A DNA stretch of 28,281 nt from Candidatus Nanohaloarchaea archaeon. Lineage in GTDB: Archaea > EX4484-52 > DAOVKX01. How positions within the stretch are numbered: position 1 is the first letter of the stretch; each line of letters begins with the position of its first letter. The position numbers and the translations under genes are program-made. The notes beneath the pieces are model-generated. The model did no database searches, was not told where the DNA came from, and saw nothing but the letters and a program-made list of their open reading frames with translations. The stretch covers positions 1-28,281 of the forward strand of contig DAOVKX010000003.1 in assembly GCA_030631505.1 (NCBI GenBank). The letters run 5' to 3'. Positions 14,420-22,162 of this stretch are shown here, in pieces.

Positions 14420-15754
14420 TTATATAACCTTGTCCTGCTTCATATATTTCAACGCTTCTATTACAGAATAAGCAGCCCGCGTAACACCCATGCTCCTGTA
14501 GTCTGTGTCAGTTCCAACGAGGTACAGTCCGCTTACAGGTGATTTTGGCTTCGGCAGTTCTGTATCCACAACTATGGCGGCTTTCTCAGGAACAGTAACT
14601 TGTGTGTGCACGAGCTCCACGTTCTTTTCAATATCAGGTATCGCACCATAAACATTCTCCAATAATTTCTTTTTACCTGAGTTTTGGCTATTGCTTTTAA
14701 GAGGGGAACCAAAACCGATTAATTGTTTATCTTTAGGAGCAAGAGCGCCATCGAAATTTGAAACAGGCACACCCCAGTAAGGGAGGCCTTCCCCGAAATA
14801 TATTTCGGAGCCGAGATAATCAAGAGCTTTTATTTTTCTTTTCAAACCGAGCCACACAGTAAGTGTCTTTGACTGCTGCAGTCTATTCAGCATAGCTGTA
14901 TATTGCTCTGAAAACGCATCTGTCAATCCGGTTAAGTCTTTCATAAAACCAGAGTACACAACAGTGTCTGCGTAATAGTTATCTTCTTTTGTAGAGACAC
15001 CCTTGATTTTATTGTCATTCACTATAAGGTTTGTTATTTCCTGATTGGTCATTATTTCAACGCCATTAAAGGAACCGGTTATAGAATTTACAAGTGTCTG
15101 CATGCCGCCCAGAGGGTAGCCGTGTTCTGCACCGCCGTCGTGTTTTGCGAATTTCATGAACTTGTAAAAATAATTCTTTATATCTTCCTGAGAATCTTCC
15201 ATATATCCCCCGCCGGTAAGCATCCTCCATGCAGGAGTTTCTTTCATGGATTTTCCCGTAAGGAAGTATGAGAAGGCATCAACAAATCTCCATGTTTTTT
15301 CAGATAGCGGGTACTTGCTAAGGAACTCGTAAACGCTCTTGTTTAACGGTTTGCGCGCAAAGGCGGAAGTTATGGAACTTCTTGTTATTGCCTGCGCGAG
15401 TATCAGCCGGTCTTTTTTTGGCAGCGCCCTGAATCTTGCCCAGTCCTGCAATGTCCATGGGAGCTTCATCAATTTTTTGTTCTGCCTGATGTAATAATAG
15501 CCGTACTTTCTGAAGTTCGGGATTAGATTGGAGTATTTTTTCATAAGGAAAGTAAATGGCCCATTTGAGAGCATTGTTATTGTGTGCGGTCCTGTGTCGA
15601 CAAGGTATCCATTGACTTTGTAGCTTTTTATATTCCCGCCGAGTTTATCTCCTTTTTCTAATAAAAGGACTTTTTTACCTTCCTTTGAAAGCGCCAGCGC
15701 AGACAGCAATCCGCTTACCCCGGCACCAACAACCACAACATCATATTTTTTCAT
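14420..15754 (-). CDS. FAD-dependent phytoene desaturase-like oxidoreductase
   Basis: The N-terminal Rossmann fold V-V-V-G-A-G-V-S-G-L-L-S-A (about residues 6-18) is followed by L-L-L-E-K-G-D-K-L-G-G-N-I, the FAD signature of the amine oxidase/phytoene desaturase group. V-D-T-G-P-H-T-I then follows. The C-terminal FAD motif appears as G-L-Y-L-V-G-T-D-T-D-Y-R-S-M-G-V-T-R-A-A-Y-S-V at about 410-432. The 444-aa length is slightly short for a CrtI enzyme and close to protoporphyrinogen-oxidase-like members. It lies last in an apparent operon after GT4 and geranylgeranyl reductase (33 bases from the latter), so an isoprenoid or lipid redox role is likely. The substrate is unknown. Confidence 0.75.
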   Translation of the reverse strand: MKKYDVVVVGAGVSGLLSALALSKEGKKVLLLEKGDKLGGNIKSYKVNGYLVDTGPHTITMLSNGPFTFLMKKYSNLIPNFRKYGYYYIRQNKKLMKLPWTLQDWARFRALPKKDRLILAQAITRSSITSAFARKPLNKSVYEFLSKYPLSEKTWRFVDAFSYFLTGKSMKETPAWRMLTGGGYMEDSQEDIKNYFYKFMKFAKHDGGAEHGYPLGGMQTLVNSITGSFNGVEIMTNQEITNLIVNDNKIKGVSTKEDNYYADTVVYSGFMKDLTGLTDAFSEQYTAMLNRLQQSKTLTVWLGLKRKIKALDYLGSEIYFGEGLPYWGVPVSNFDGALAPKDKQLIGFGSPLKSNSQNSGKKKLLENVYGAIPDIEKNVELVHTQVTVPEKAAIVVDTELPKPKSPVSGLYLVGTDTDYRSMGVTRAAYSVIEALKYMKQDKVI

Positions 15755-15787
15755 TCAATCTTCCCTGCGTACCCTACATTTAGAAAT

Positions 15788-16960
15788 TTAAATTAGTTTT
15801 CCTGCCAAAACAGCTAGTTTCGGGCTCTTAATCAGCACCTTTACCAGCAGTTTCATGTTGCCGTCTGTTATCCTCAGCAAATCTGCAGGGTTTATGCTTT
15901 CTGCAATTGTGTTGAAATCATTATCTGTCATTTTTTCCATGATTTCTCTTGTTCTCTCAAGTTTCTGCAGTTTGTTGCCTCTTTTTTTCCACCATAACTT
16001 ATTGTACTCATCCAATGACTTTTCGCTTACGTCGCCGTTTTTTATCGCGTTTGAGGCAACCTTTGCAGCCATTGCGCCAGAAGTCATAGCTTCTTCCATA
16101 CCGCCGCCATGAAGCGGGTGGACCTGGTGGGCTGCATCCCCTACCAGCATAAGTCCGTTGGAAACCATATTTTTTAAAAAACCGCCGACAGGAATAGAGC
16201 CACCGTTTACTTCAATTATACTTGCGTTTTTTAAATCCTCACGGCTCTGAACAAATTTATCAAGATAGTGCTTCGCTGTTTTTTCCATGTAACCTCCTAT
16301 GCCAATCCCCACATTTGCGCGGTTCCTGCCCTTTGGAAAAATCCAGATATACCCTCTTGGCGCAATATCATTACCAAAATAGAACTCAAGCGCCTGCGGG
16401 TCTTCCAGTTTCACACCGACCATTTCGTACTGGATTCCTGAATCCACATTTGCGGGCTTGTTAACTGTATCCATGCCAGCCATCCTGCCTACTTTTGATT
16501 CAACACCGTCTGCACCAATCACAACTTTACTTCTGAATTCCTGCTTATTCCCCATATTATTGACTTTAACTCCCCTGACAAACCCATTTTCTTTTATTAA
16601 ATCTTCAACAGTTGCCTTAACCAGCAATTTCGCACCAGCATTGACCGCTTCCTCAGCCAGACCTTTCTCAAACATTTTTCTCTCAAGAATGCAGCCCGCA
16701 GCCCTCCCAAAGTTGATAACCACCCTTTTTCCTGATGGCGAGATGATTGTCGAGCCTTTTATTTTTTGCGTGTACTGTCCGGGTTTAAGTTTCACTCCAA
16801 GATCTTCCAGAACCTCAAAACCAATACCTTCCCCGCACCGGACAGGCACCCCTATTTCCTGGTCCTTCTCGAGAATTAATGTTTTCAGGCCTAGTTCAGC
16901 CGCTGTTTTTCCGGCCATAAGCCCGCCTGGCCCGCCGCCAACCACGATTATATCGTACAT
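15788..16960 (-). CDS. Geranylgeranyl reductase (digeranylgeranylglycerophospholipid reductase)
   Basis: This FAD enzyme saturates the isoprenoid chains of archaeal membrane lipids. The sequence shows G-G-G-P-G-G-L-M-A-G (residues 8-17), the family hallmark V-R-C-G-E-G (about 41-46), G-A-D-G-V-E-S, Y-I-W-I-F-P-K-G matching the conserved Y-x-W-x-F-P substrate motif (about 204-211), and G-D-A-A-H-Q-V-H-P-L-H-G-G-G (about 272-285). At 390 aa it is a normal length. The ATG at 16960 has a strong Shine-Dalgarno (AAAGGAGAT) and lies four bases after the GT4 stop codon. The two genes are therefore an operon, linking head-group glycosylation with chain saturation. Confidence 0.92.
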   Translation of the reverse strand: MYDIIVVGGGPGGLMAGKTAAELGLKTLILEKDQEIGVPVRCGEGIGFEVLEDLGVKLKPGQYTQKIKGSTIISPSGKRVVINFGRAAGCILERKMFEKGLAEEAVNAGAKLLVKATVEDLIKENGFVRGVKVNNMGNKQEFRSKVVIGADGVESKVGRMAGMDTVNKPANVDSGIQYEMVGVKLEDPQALEFYFGNDIAPRGYIWIFPKGRNRANVGIGIGGYMEKTAKHYLDKFVQSREDLKNASIIEVNGGSIPVGGFLKNMVSNGLMLVGDAAHQVHPLHGGGMEEAMTSGAMAAKVASNAIKNGDVSEKSLDEYNKLWWKKRGNKLQKLERTREIMEKMTDNDFNTIAESINPADLLRITDGNMKLLVKVLIKSPKLAVLAGKLI

Positions 16961-16964
16961 ATCA

Positions 16965-18134
16965 TTAATCTCCTTTCCTTAATTCACCATAAAGCTTATA
17001 TAGCATGTCGGCAGTGAACTCCAGTGAATGTTTTTTTGCCACTCTTGCAGATTCACTGCCCATTTTGAGCTGTAATTTTTTATTCTCAAGCAATTTATTT
17101 AAATATTTTCCCATTTCTCTTTCATTGAACGGCTTTGCCAGAAAACCATTTTTATTGTGCCTGACCAGTTCAGGTATAGCCCGGCTTTTTACTGCAACAA
17201 CAGGCAGTCTGCACGCCATTGCTTCAAGTATTACTAATCCCTGCGTTTCTATTGAGCTTGCCGTGACAAATATGTCTGAGGACGATATTAAACCCAGCAA
17301 TTCTTTTTCTTTTACAAAGCCCGTAAATATTATATTTTCTGAAATATTTAATTCCTTTGATTCATTTTTTAATTTTTTCAGGGCAGGACCATCACCAACA
17401 ATGAGCAGTTGAGTTGCAGGGTTTGTTTTCAGAACCAGTTTAAATGCCTTCAAAACGACATCAATGCTCTTTTCATAACTTATCCTGCCGAAATGCAATA
17501 TAATGTTTTCTTTTAACTTAAACTTTTTCCTGATATTTTTATTCTCTTTCCTTTGAAATTTTGATAAGTCGATGCCATTTGAAATAACTTTTATTGGCTT
17601 TTTGATTTTATATTTAACCAGTTCTTTTTTCATCGCGAGCGAGGGCGTGGTTATAATGCTGCACCTGTTGTAAACAAGATTCGTGTACCTCCATGTCATT
17701 TTTTTGGCGATTTCCCTGTCTTTTAATTTCGGAACCGGCAGGTATTTAATGAATTCGGGAAAAAGCGTGTGGTATGTCCCGACCAGAGGTATATTGAATA
17801 CCTTTGCGCAGATAAATGCCTGAATGCCCATAGAGAACGGCGAATGCAGGTGAATCACATCAGGCCTGAATCTGCGGATTTTTCGCAGGCAGGTTATCAT
17901 TCCGGGGAATGCAATCCTGTAATCTTTATATGCCGGCAGAGGCAATGAATGGCTATAGGATACCTGTATATTTTTCCCAAAATTAATTTTCTTTTTCAAT
18001 CCGGATTTTGGTTTCGGGGCAAATATCATTATTTCATTTTCCTTTTTGGCAAGTTCCTTTGATGAATTTATTATGGATGTCACTACCCCGTTTGTCTGGG
18101 GATAAAATGTATCGGAGAAAACTGCGATTTTCAT
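16965..18134 (-). CDS. Family 4 glycosyltransferase, glycolipid type
   Basis: This GT-B fold retaining transferase begins K-I-A-V-F-S-D-T-F-Y-P-Q-T-N-G-V-V-T-S, the glycine-loop start of the diacylglycerol glucosyltransferase/PimA-like group. H-L-H-S-P-F-S-M-G follows at about residues 95-103, and I-S-N-G-I-D-L-S-K-F at about 187-196. The E-x7-E donor site is visible as E-T-Q-G-L-V-I-L-E-A-M-A at about 295-306. It is 389 aa, without membrane segments but with basic patches suitable for peripheral membrane binding. It is the first gene of the GT4-GGR-FAD enzyme operon, which supports a role in archaeal glycolipid head-group synthesis. The sugar is not determinable. Confidence 0.88.
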   Translation of the reverse strand: MKIAVFSDTFYPQTNGVVTSIINSSKELAKKENEIMIFAPKPKSGLKKKINFGKNIQVSYSHSLPLPAYKDYRIAFPGMITCLRKIRRFRPDVIHLHSPFSMGIQAFICAKVFNIPLVGTYHTLFPEFIKYLPVPKLKDREIAKKMTWRYTNLVYNRCSIITTPSLAMKKELVKYKIKKPIKVISNGIDLSKFQRKENKNIRKKFKLKENIILHFGRISYEKSIDVVLKAFKLVLKTNPATQLLIVGDGPALKKLKNESKELNISENIIFTGFVKEKELLGLISSSDIFVTASSIETQGLVILEAMACRLPVVAVKSRAIPELVRHNKNGFLAKPFNEREMGKYLNKLLENKKLQLKMGSESARVAKKHSLEFTADMLYKLYGELRKGD

Positions 18135-18220
18135 AAGAGTTCACTGGTTGTTTTTGTGAAAGAGAGAGATTTTTAATTCCGAATAAGTTTCATAAAGCCC
18201 TGCCAATCCGGTTAATATGG

Positions 18221-18289
18221 GACATAAGTTAATCAATATATAGTAAAAAACACTATTTGACGCAATTGCATATATTAATTACTTATGTC
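18221..18289. promoter_or_regulatory. Nested inverted repeat in a divergent promoter region
   Basis: GACATAAGT (18221-18229) and ACTTATGTC (18281-18289) are exact reverse complements. Inside them ATAGT/ACTAT forms a small hairpin and the flanks are partly symmetrical. It lies between the divergent lipid operon (start 18134) and the transporter pair (start 18331), and so could control both. Confidence 0.45.
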
Positions 18290-18330
18290 ATTTATTAAAT
18301 ATTTAGGTTATATTTTATTGGGTGTTTAAA

Positions 18331-18669
18331 ATGATTGAAATATTAATCGCGCTTGTTTCTGCAGCTATGGCGGGATTTTCAACCAGTGTGCAGAAACTTG
18401 CCCTTTCCAGAATTAAAAAGGTCAGGGCCAGAACCCTGCTTGCTTCAAAGTTATGGCTCTTCAGCACGTCAATCCTGCTTTTTTCTTTTGTAGTTTACCT
18501 CTTTGCTCTTGAAAAAGGGCAGGTTTCCCTGATACAGCCGATAATCAACAGTTCGTTTGTTTTTACAGTTATCTGCAGTTATTTTATCCTGGGTGAAAGA
18601 ATAACAAGAAGGGAGGTTTTTTCGCTTGTTACAATTCTGACAGGGATTATTTTTTTGGCGGTCGGTTGA
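18331..18669 (+). CDS. Half-size EamA/SMR-type transporter subunit A
   Basis: This 112-aa integral membrane protein has four hydrophobic helices and the drug/metabolite-transporter pattern G-Q-V-S-L-I-Q-P-I-I-N-S-S-F-V-F ending in E-R-I-T-R-R-E ... T-G-I-I-F-L-A-V-G. Each half corresponds to one repeat of a 10-helix EamA protein, so it must dimerise. I start at ATG 18331 because GGTG (18321-18324) precedes it as a Shine-Dalgarno; GTG 18322 is part of that site. The partner half lies 48 bases downstream, suggesting an obligate heterodimer. The substrate is unknown; the neighbouring glycosyltransferases make lipid-linked sugar or polyamine-like cargo possible. Confidence 0.8.
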   Translation: MIEILIALVSAAMAGFSTSVQKLALSRIKKVRARTLLASKLWLFSTSILLFSFVVYLFALEKGQVSLIQPIINSSFVFTVICSYFILGERITRREVFSLVTILTGIIFLAVG

Positions 18670-18717
18670 AATGACACCAATATCTTTGCTATTTGAAAGA
18701 AAATGGAAGGTTATGTT

Positions 18718-19038
18718 ATGAAAACTCTTGCTATTTTATCAGGCGCTTTTTTCGGCTCCGGCGCAGTCCTGTTAAAGTCATTTATGGAAAATAACATACT
18801 TCCTGTTCTGGTTATATCACTTTCTCTTGGCTTAACCGGCTTTTTGATGTTCCAGTACGCATTAAAACAGTCCAAGTCCTATGTGGCTTTGCTTATTATG
18901 CTGACTTCCTCAACTGTAATAAGCACTCTTGGCGGGGTGTTTTATCTTTCTGAAACAGTCAGCATGTATGAATTCGTAGGAGTTGTGTTAATTGTTCTGG
19001 GCGCAGTGCCGTTAATCGCCGGCAGCAGAAAAGAGTAA
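18718..19038 (+). CDS. Half-size EamA/SMR-type transporter subunit B
   Basis: This 106-aa partner of the preceding gene has four helices and the corresponding motif S-Y-V-A-L-L-I-M-L-T-S-S-T-V-I-S-T-L-G-G-V-F-Y-L-S-E. The conserved Glu after the third helix (L-S-E-T-V) matches L-G-E-R-I in subunit A. I prefer ATG 18718 (M-K-T-L-A-I-L-S-G), preceded by AGGTTAT. ATG 18703 would add five residues and cover that site. Its stop codon touches the stop of the convergent glycosyltransferase gene. Confidence 0.75.
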   Translation: MKTLAILSGAFFGSGAVLLKSFMENNILPVLVISLSLGLTGFLMFQYALKQSKSYVALLIMLTSSTVISTLGGVFYLSETVSMYEFVGVVLIVLGAVPLIAGSRKE

Positions 19039-20052
19039 TCAGCTCGTTGTATGGCCTTCATTTAGCAGTCCGTTGTATATATTCTTTAATTTTTCACCAA
19101 CTATTTTGAGGTCATGCTCTTTGATGACAAAGTTATGCGCATTCCTGCCTAAGTCCTTTCGTAATTTTTCATTGCCTATAAGTTCTTTTAGTTTAAGGGC
19201 GAATTCCTCGTCGTCTTTTGCCTTTAAACAGGTTTTGCCGTCAATCCATTCATCGAAAACAGGAAGATCTCTTATGAGAATTGGTTTTTTTGAAACCGCA
19301 GCTTCCAGAAGCACTATTCCCTGATTCTCGTTATGCGTCGGGAAAAAGAATATGTCCCCGGAAGAATATGCTGCGGTTATGTCATCAACATAGCCCGTAA
19401 AGATTATGTTTTCCGGTGAATTTTCTGCCATGTCAATGACTTTTGCAGAGTTTAAAATGCGGTTGAATGAGTCGCCGTACCAGACAAATGTATTCGGGAA
19501 TTTTTTTGCAACATTTATAAATGTTGAAACGCCTTTTCTTGCGAAAACATGCCCGACTGAAAAAGGAACAATGCCTGTTAATTTGTATTTTTCCCTGTAC
19601 AGGTTTCTTTTTTTGTCCACATCATTGAACTGTTCTATGTCTATCCCGTTGCTTATAACTTCTATTTTTTTCTCTATCCCGTAGCGTTCCAGCACTTTTT
19701 TTGTGTACTCTGAAGGGCATAGTATCAGGTCTGCCTGATTATAAAAATGAATCAAATATTTTTTTAGAAACGGAGCAATTTTGTTGCTTAATTTGAAGCT
19801 GTTTTCAAAATCTTCTTTTGTTGTATGCGCATGGATGATTACCTTTATACCTCGGTCTTTCATTTTCTTTGCCAGAAAAAGCGATTTTGGTCCGATGGTG
19901 TTTATGTGGATTATGTCAAAATCATCGTTTGGATTGCCTGCGGCTTCAATATTAGCCAGACTTAATGCCCGTTTCTGGTTTTTGACAGCAGTGGCTATTC
20001 CTGATTTCCCGCTGACTAGGGAATCCAGTTCAAGATACACACAGACTTTCAT
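19039..20052 (-). CDS. Family 4 glycosyltransferase
   Basis: This second GT-B family 4 enzyme is 337 aa from ATG 20052. The upstream codons M-F-F are dispensable, since K-V-C-V-Y-L-E-L is the expected first strand. It shows I-H-A-H-T-T at about residues 75-80, C-P-S-E-Y-T-K, V-I-S-N-G-I-D-I-E-Q-F, and the donor-site E-N-Q-G-I-V-L-L-E-A-A at about 243-253. It differs clearly from the 16965-18134 enzyme and lacks the T-N-G-V loop. The Gly loop is G-K-S-G-I-A-T. It is convergent with the half-transporters and lies upstream of the tRNA gene on the other strand. The acceptor is unknown, probably a glycolipid or glycan. Confidence 0.87.
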   Translation of the reverse strand: MKVCVYLELDSLVSGKSGIATAVKNQKRALSLANIEAAGNPNDDFDIIHINTIGPKSLFLAKKMKDRGIKVIIHAHTTKEDFENSFKLSNKIAPFLKKYLIHFYNQADLILCPSEYTKKVLERYGIEKKIEVISNGIDIEQFNDVDKKRNLYREKYKLTGIVPFSVGHVFARKGVSTFINVAKKFPNTFVWYGDSFNRILNSAKVIDMAENSPENIIFTGYVDDITAAYSSGDIFFFPTHNENQGIVLLEAAVSKKPILIRDLPVFDEWIDGKTCLKAKDDEEFALKLKELIGNEKLRKDLGRNAHNFVIKEHDLKIVGEKLKNIYNGLLNEGHTTS

Positions 20053-20199
20053 AAAAAACACTTTTGATACGCATTCTTATATTGTTATAGAAGTTTTTTA
20101 ATAATGTTCGGATATATATTAATGTTGCAGAATATGCGGGGGTGGGGGAGCGGCCAAACCCGCAGGGTCGAGGGCCCTGTGCCTTAGTGGCTTCGCGAG

Positions 20200-20323
20200 T
20201 GACCCCTTTTCTTTTCAAAAACCTAAAAAATCCTTTCAGGATTTTTGGGTTCCAAAAATGCAAAGCATTTTTTAGAAAGAAAAGGTCTCAATCTTGGTGA
20301 ATTGAAGGGAAGGGGTCAGCGAA
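20200..20323 (+). other. tRNA intron between T-stem and T-loop, with terminal helix and hairpin cargo
   Basis: The insert begins TGACCCCTT (20200-20208) and carries the exact complement AAGGGGTCA at 20310-20318, so its ends form a 9-bp helix that brings the exons together. GCGAG before it and GCGAA at its end (20319-20323) are near-direct repeats. This makes the exact cut ambiguous; cutting after GCGAG restores the required G53-C61 pair. CGAG of exon 1 can also pair with TTCG at the start of exon 2, adding a short helix next to a bulge as in bulge-helix-bulge substrates. Inside lies one unit of the A5/T5 double-hairpin repeat (20223-20278). Confidence 0.7.
20223..20278. repeat. A5/T5 double-hairpin repeat, copy A (within the tRNA intron)
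   Basis: Hairpin 1 is AAAAATCCT (20226-20234), loop TTC, AGGATTTTT (20238-20246), extended outside by AACC/GGTT. Hairpin 2 is AAAAATGC (20254-20261), loop AAA, GCATTTTT (20265-20272). The flanks CTAAAAAAT, TTCCAAAAA and TTTTTTAGAA are shared with the copy at 27830-27883, while the hairpin tips differ but remain complementary. Confidence 0.65.
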
Positions 20324-20373
20324 TTCGAATCTCGTCCCCCGCATAGTTTTTTTAAATTTTTAAATTGAATTTG

Positions 20374-20724
20374 ATGAACATGGAAGAAATATCTGCATTT
20401 AGGAGGGTTTTTGGAAACTCGCCAATGACCAAAGTTATAGACTTTCTGCTGGCTGAAAGGGGTTTGTATGACTTCACGCTTACGGATATTTCTGAAAATT
20501 CAGGAGTTTCATGGTCATCGCTTCACAGGATATTTCCAAAACTGGTGGAAATGGTCATCGCTGAGCAGACAAGGACAATAGCCAACGCCAAACTGTATCG
20601 GCTCAATGAAAAAAACCCGCTGGTTCATGAGCTGATACGGGTTGACAGCAAAATCTCTGACTACTTCATCCAGAAGGAGTTAGAGACGCAAAAAGAGGAG
20701 TTAAAGCGTACTGTTTCTGTTTGA
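20374..20724 (+). CDS. Winged-helix transcriptional regulator
   Basis: This small DNA-binding protein has a helix-turn-helix at about residues 15-55: V-I-D-F-L-L-A-E-R-G-L-Y-D-F-T-L-T-D-I-S-E-N-S-G-V-S, then W-S-S-L-H-R-I-F as recognition helix. A wing follows with A-K-L-Y-R-L-N-E-K-N-P, a common archaeal ending in which the wing leads into a helical tail (about 80-115) for dimerisation. I use ATG 20374 (M-N-M-E-E). The upstream TTG at 20365 lies close to the tRNA 3' end and within an A/T-rich TATA-like stretch. It begins about 30 bases after the tRNA. Its targets are unknown. Confidence 0.75.
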   Translation: MNMEEISAFRRVFGNSPMTKVIDFLLAERGLYDFTLTDISENSGVSWSSLHRIFPKLVEMVIAEQTRTIANAKLYRLNEKNPLVHELIRVDSKISDYFIQKELETQKEELKRTVSV

Positions 20725-20821
20725 AGTGTGGAGATTGTTTTTTCTTAGAAATTTTGGCTTCATTGAGATTGTGGTTTATCAAGGAGTGAAGATTAATTAA
20801 TTTATAAAGATATATACACTT

Positions 20822-22162
20822 ATGAAAAAAATTATAAATTTCATAATTTTGTTAATTTTGTTATCTTCTTGTGTCAATGCTCAATCCAATAACATAAAAA
20901 TCGTGAATTCCACATTAGGTGAAGTCGCAAAAGTGAAAGTTTATCAAATCATAACTATTAATGAGGATTTAGATTATACAATAAATACATTTTACATCCA
21001 AAGCAATAATGCAACTATCCAATTAAAAATGAGGGACGAGAGGGAATTCCACATCTTCGATTTTGAAGTACAAATTGATGGAGAGCCATATACATTTGTA
21101 CCAAGACCTAGTGTTGGGTCTGAGTTTATAAATGGAAAGGAAGTATTTTTTTTCGAACCTAAGAAAATCTCATTAGAGGGTAACCATTTTATTGAGATGA
21201 CCTACAAAATAGACAATATTGAAACAATACGTAGTTCTTGGTGGTACCCTTTTGATAAATATACTTTATTTTTTCAAAATATTTCAAACATCCCTCGTAA
21301 TACTTCAATGACTATCTCTTGGTATTACCCCAAAACATTTGTTAAGATGGAAGGTTCTGTAAATGCAACAGTAGAAACACGAGTCAAATGTCCCGGGCTG
21401 TCTGATACAATAAATTTAAATATATATCCGGATTTACTTAGTCGAGTTAAGTATCTCAAGATGAGTCCTGAAGTGTGTGTTTTAGATAATGAACTAACAG
21501 GTATAAAATTAAGCATGACGAACTTAGAAACTAATGAGAAAACATCTTGTAAAATCCCTGAAAATGAGACAATTTCTATAAAACCAAAAGTTATTATTGA
21601 AAGGGCTGAATTCCCAGCGAAGTATTTTTTTATTATATTTGTAATATTCTTCATCGTGTTAAGTTACACTACATTTCATAAAACAGAAAAATTTGTAGAT
21701 TATGTTAGTATGGTTTACGAAAAAGGTATATTGCCGTTCATAGTAGCTGAACTAACTATTGCATTATCTGGAGTTCAAAGACCTTTAACTCTTACACTAT
21801 TAGATTCATTGATTTTGATTCCTTTAATTTTGTATTTTGTATTCCAATATAACAAGGAAAACAAACCAATGAGATTTAGTGGGTTTAAAAAAAATATTAA
21901 AAATGAGATAACAAAAGAAAAGAATATAGAAGTGAGAGAGAGACAACAACGAAGTTGGCAGTTAACAGCTTATTCAATGGTACTGCCAATCCTTTTGTCT
22001 ACAGGAATATTACTACAGAACTCGTATGGTACGTTATATAAACTAATTATGTCAGTGTCATTGCTTTTTCTTTTATTCGTTTTTTTAGTTCTAACTCTTT
22101 GGTATATTCCCAAATACTCAGAATATACAGATAAATTTATAAAATCTAAAACCATTGTTTAA
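20822..22162 (+). CDS. Membrane protein with secreted beta-rich domain and Y-P-F-D-K-Y motif
   Basis: Family uncertain. Residues 1-20 are a signal peptide (K-K-I-I-N-F-I-I-L-L-I-L-L-S-S-C-V-N-A). Residues 21-260 are a beta-rich, Asn-rich extracellular domain with several N-x-S/T sites. Helices at about 264-284, 302-320, 325-343, 384-402 and 408-430 follow. W-W-Y-P-F-D-K-Y at about 139-146 resembles the [FY]-P-F-D motif of Cys-loop receptor ectodomains and also the W-x-P-F-D-x-Y pattern of the DUF4436 group. The second is the more economical reading; the arrangement is not that of a pentameric channel. The gene is A/T-rich relative to its neighbours, and its stop codon lies inside a 15-bp hairpin (22153-22185). 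Confidence 0.6.
   Translation: MKKIINFIILLILLSSCVNAQSNNIKIVNSTLGEVAKVKVYQIITINEDLDYTINTFYIQSNNATIQLKMRDEREFHIFDFEVQIDGEPYTFVPRPSVGSEFINGKEVFFFEPKKISLEGNHFIEMTYKIDNIETIRSSWWYPFDKYTLFFQNISNIPRNTSMTISWYYPKTFVKMEGSVNATVETRVKCPGLSDTINLNIYPDLLSRVKYLKMSPEVCVLDNELTGIKLSMTNLETNEKTSCKIPENETISIKPKVIIERAEFPAKYFFIIFVIFFIVLSYTTFHKTEKFVDYVSMVYEKGILPFIVAELTIALSGVQRPLTLTLLDSLILIPLILYFVFQYNKENKPMRFSGFKKNIKNEITKEKNIEVRERQQRSWQLTAYSMVLPILLSTGILLQNSYGTLYKLIMSVSLLFLLFVFLVLTLWYIPKYSEYTDKFIKSKTIV

Larger units (their letters stand above)
20136..20343 (+). tRNA. tRNA-Leu (GAG) interrupted by a 124-nt intron in the T-arm
   Basis: Exon 1 is 20136-20199 and exon 2 is 20324-20343; joined they give an 84-nt tRNA. The acceptor GCGGGGG (20136-20142) pairs CCCCCGC (20336-20342) with discriminator A. 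The D-arm has GGG/CCC with A14, G15, G18, G19. The anticodon stem CAGGG/CCCTG (20163-20167, 20175-20179) carries loop TCGAGGG, anticodon GAG at 20170-20172. The variable arm pairs GCC/GGC, as in class II tRNAs. The T-stem GCGAG (20195-20199) pairs CTCGT (20331-20335) only after the insert is removed, with T-loop TTCGAAT. Position 33 is C instead of the near-universal U. The anticodon loop is not interrupted. Confidence 0.85.

Noticed and set aside
20030..20263. Minus-strand ORF of 77 codons across the tRNA region
   Set aside because: It runs through the tRNA-Leu exon and intron; the Pro/Gly/Arg-rich text comes from tRNA stems.
20822..22162. Archaeal pentameric ligand-gated channel
   Set aside because: Only the Y-P-F-D motif fits; the helices are spaced differently and there is no recognisable pore helix, so I kept it as an uncharacterised membrane protein.
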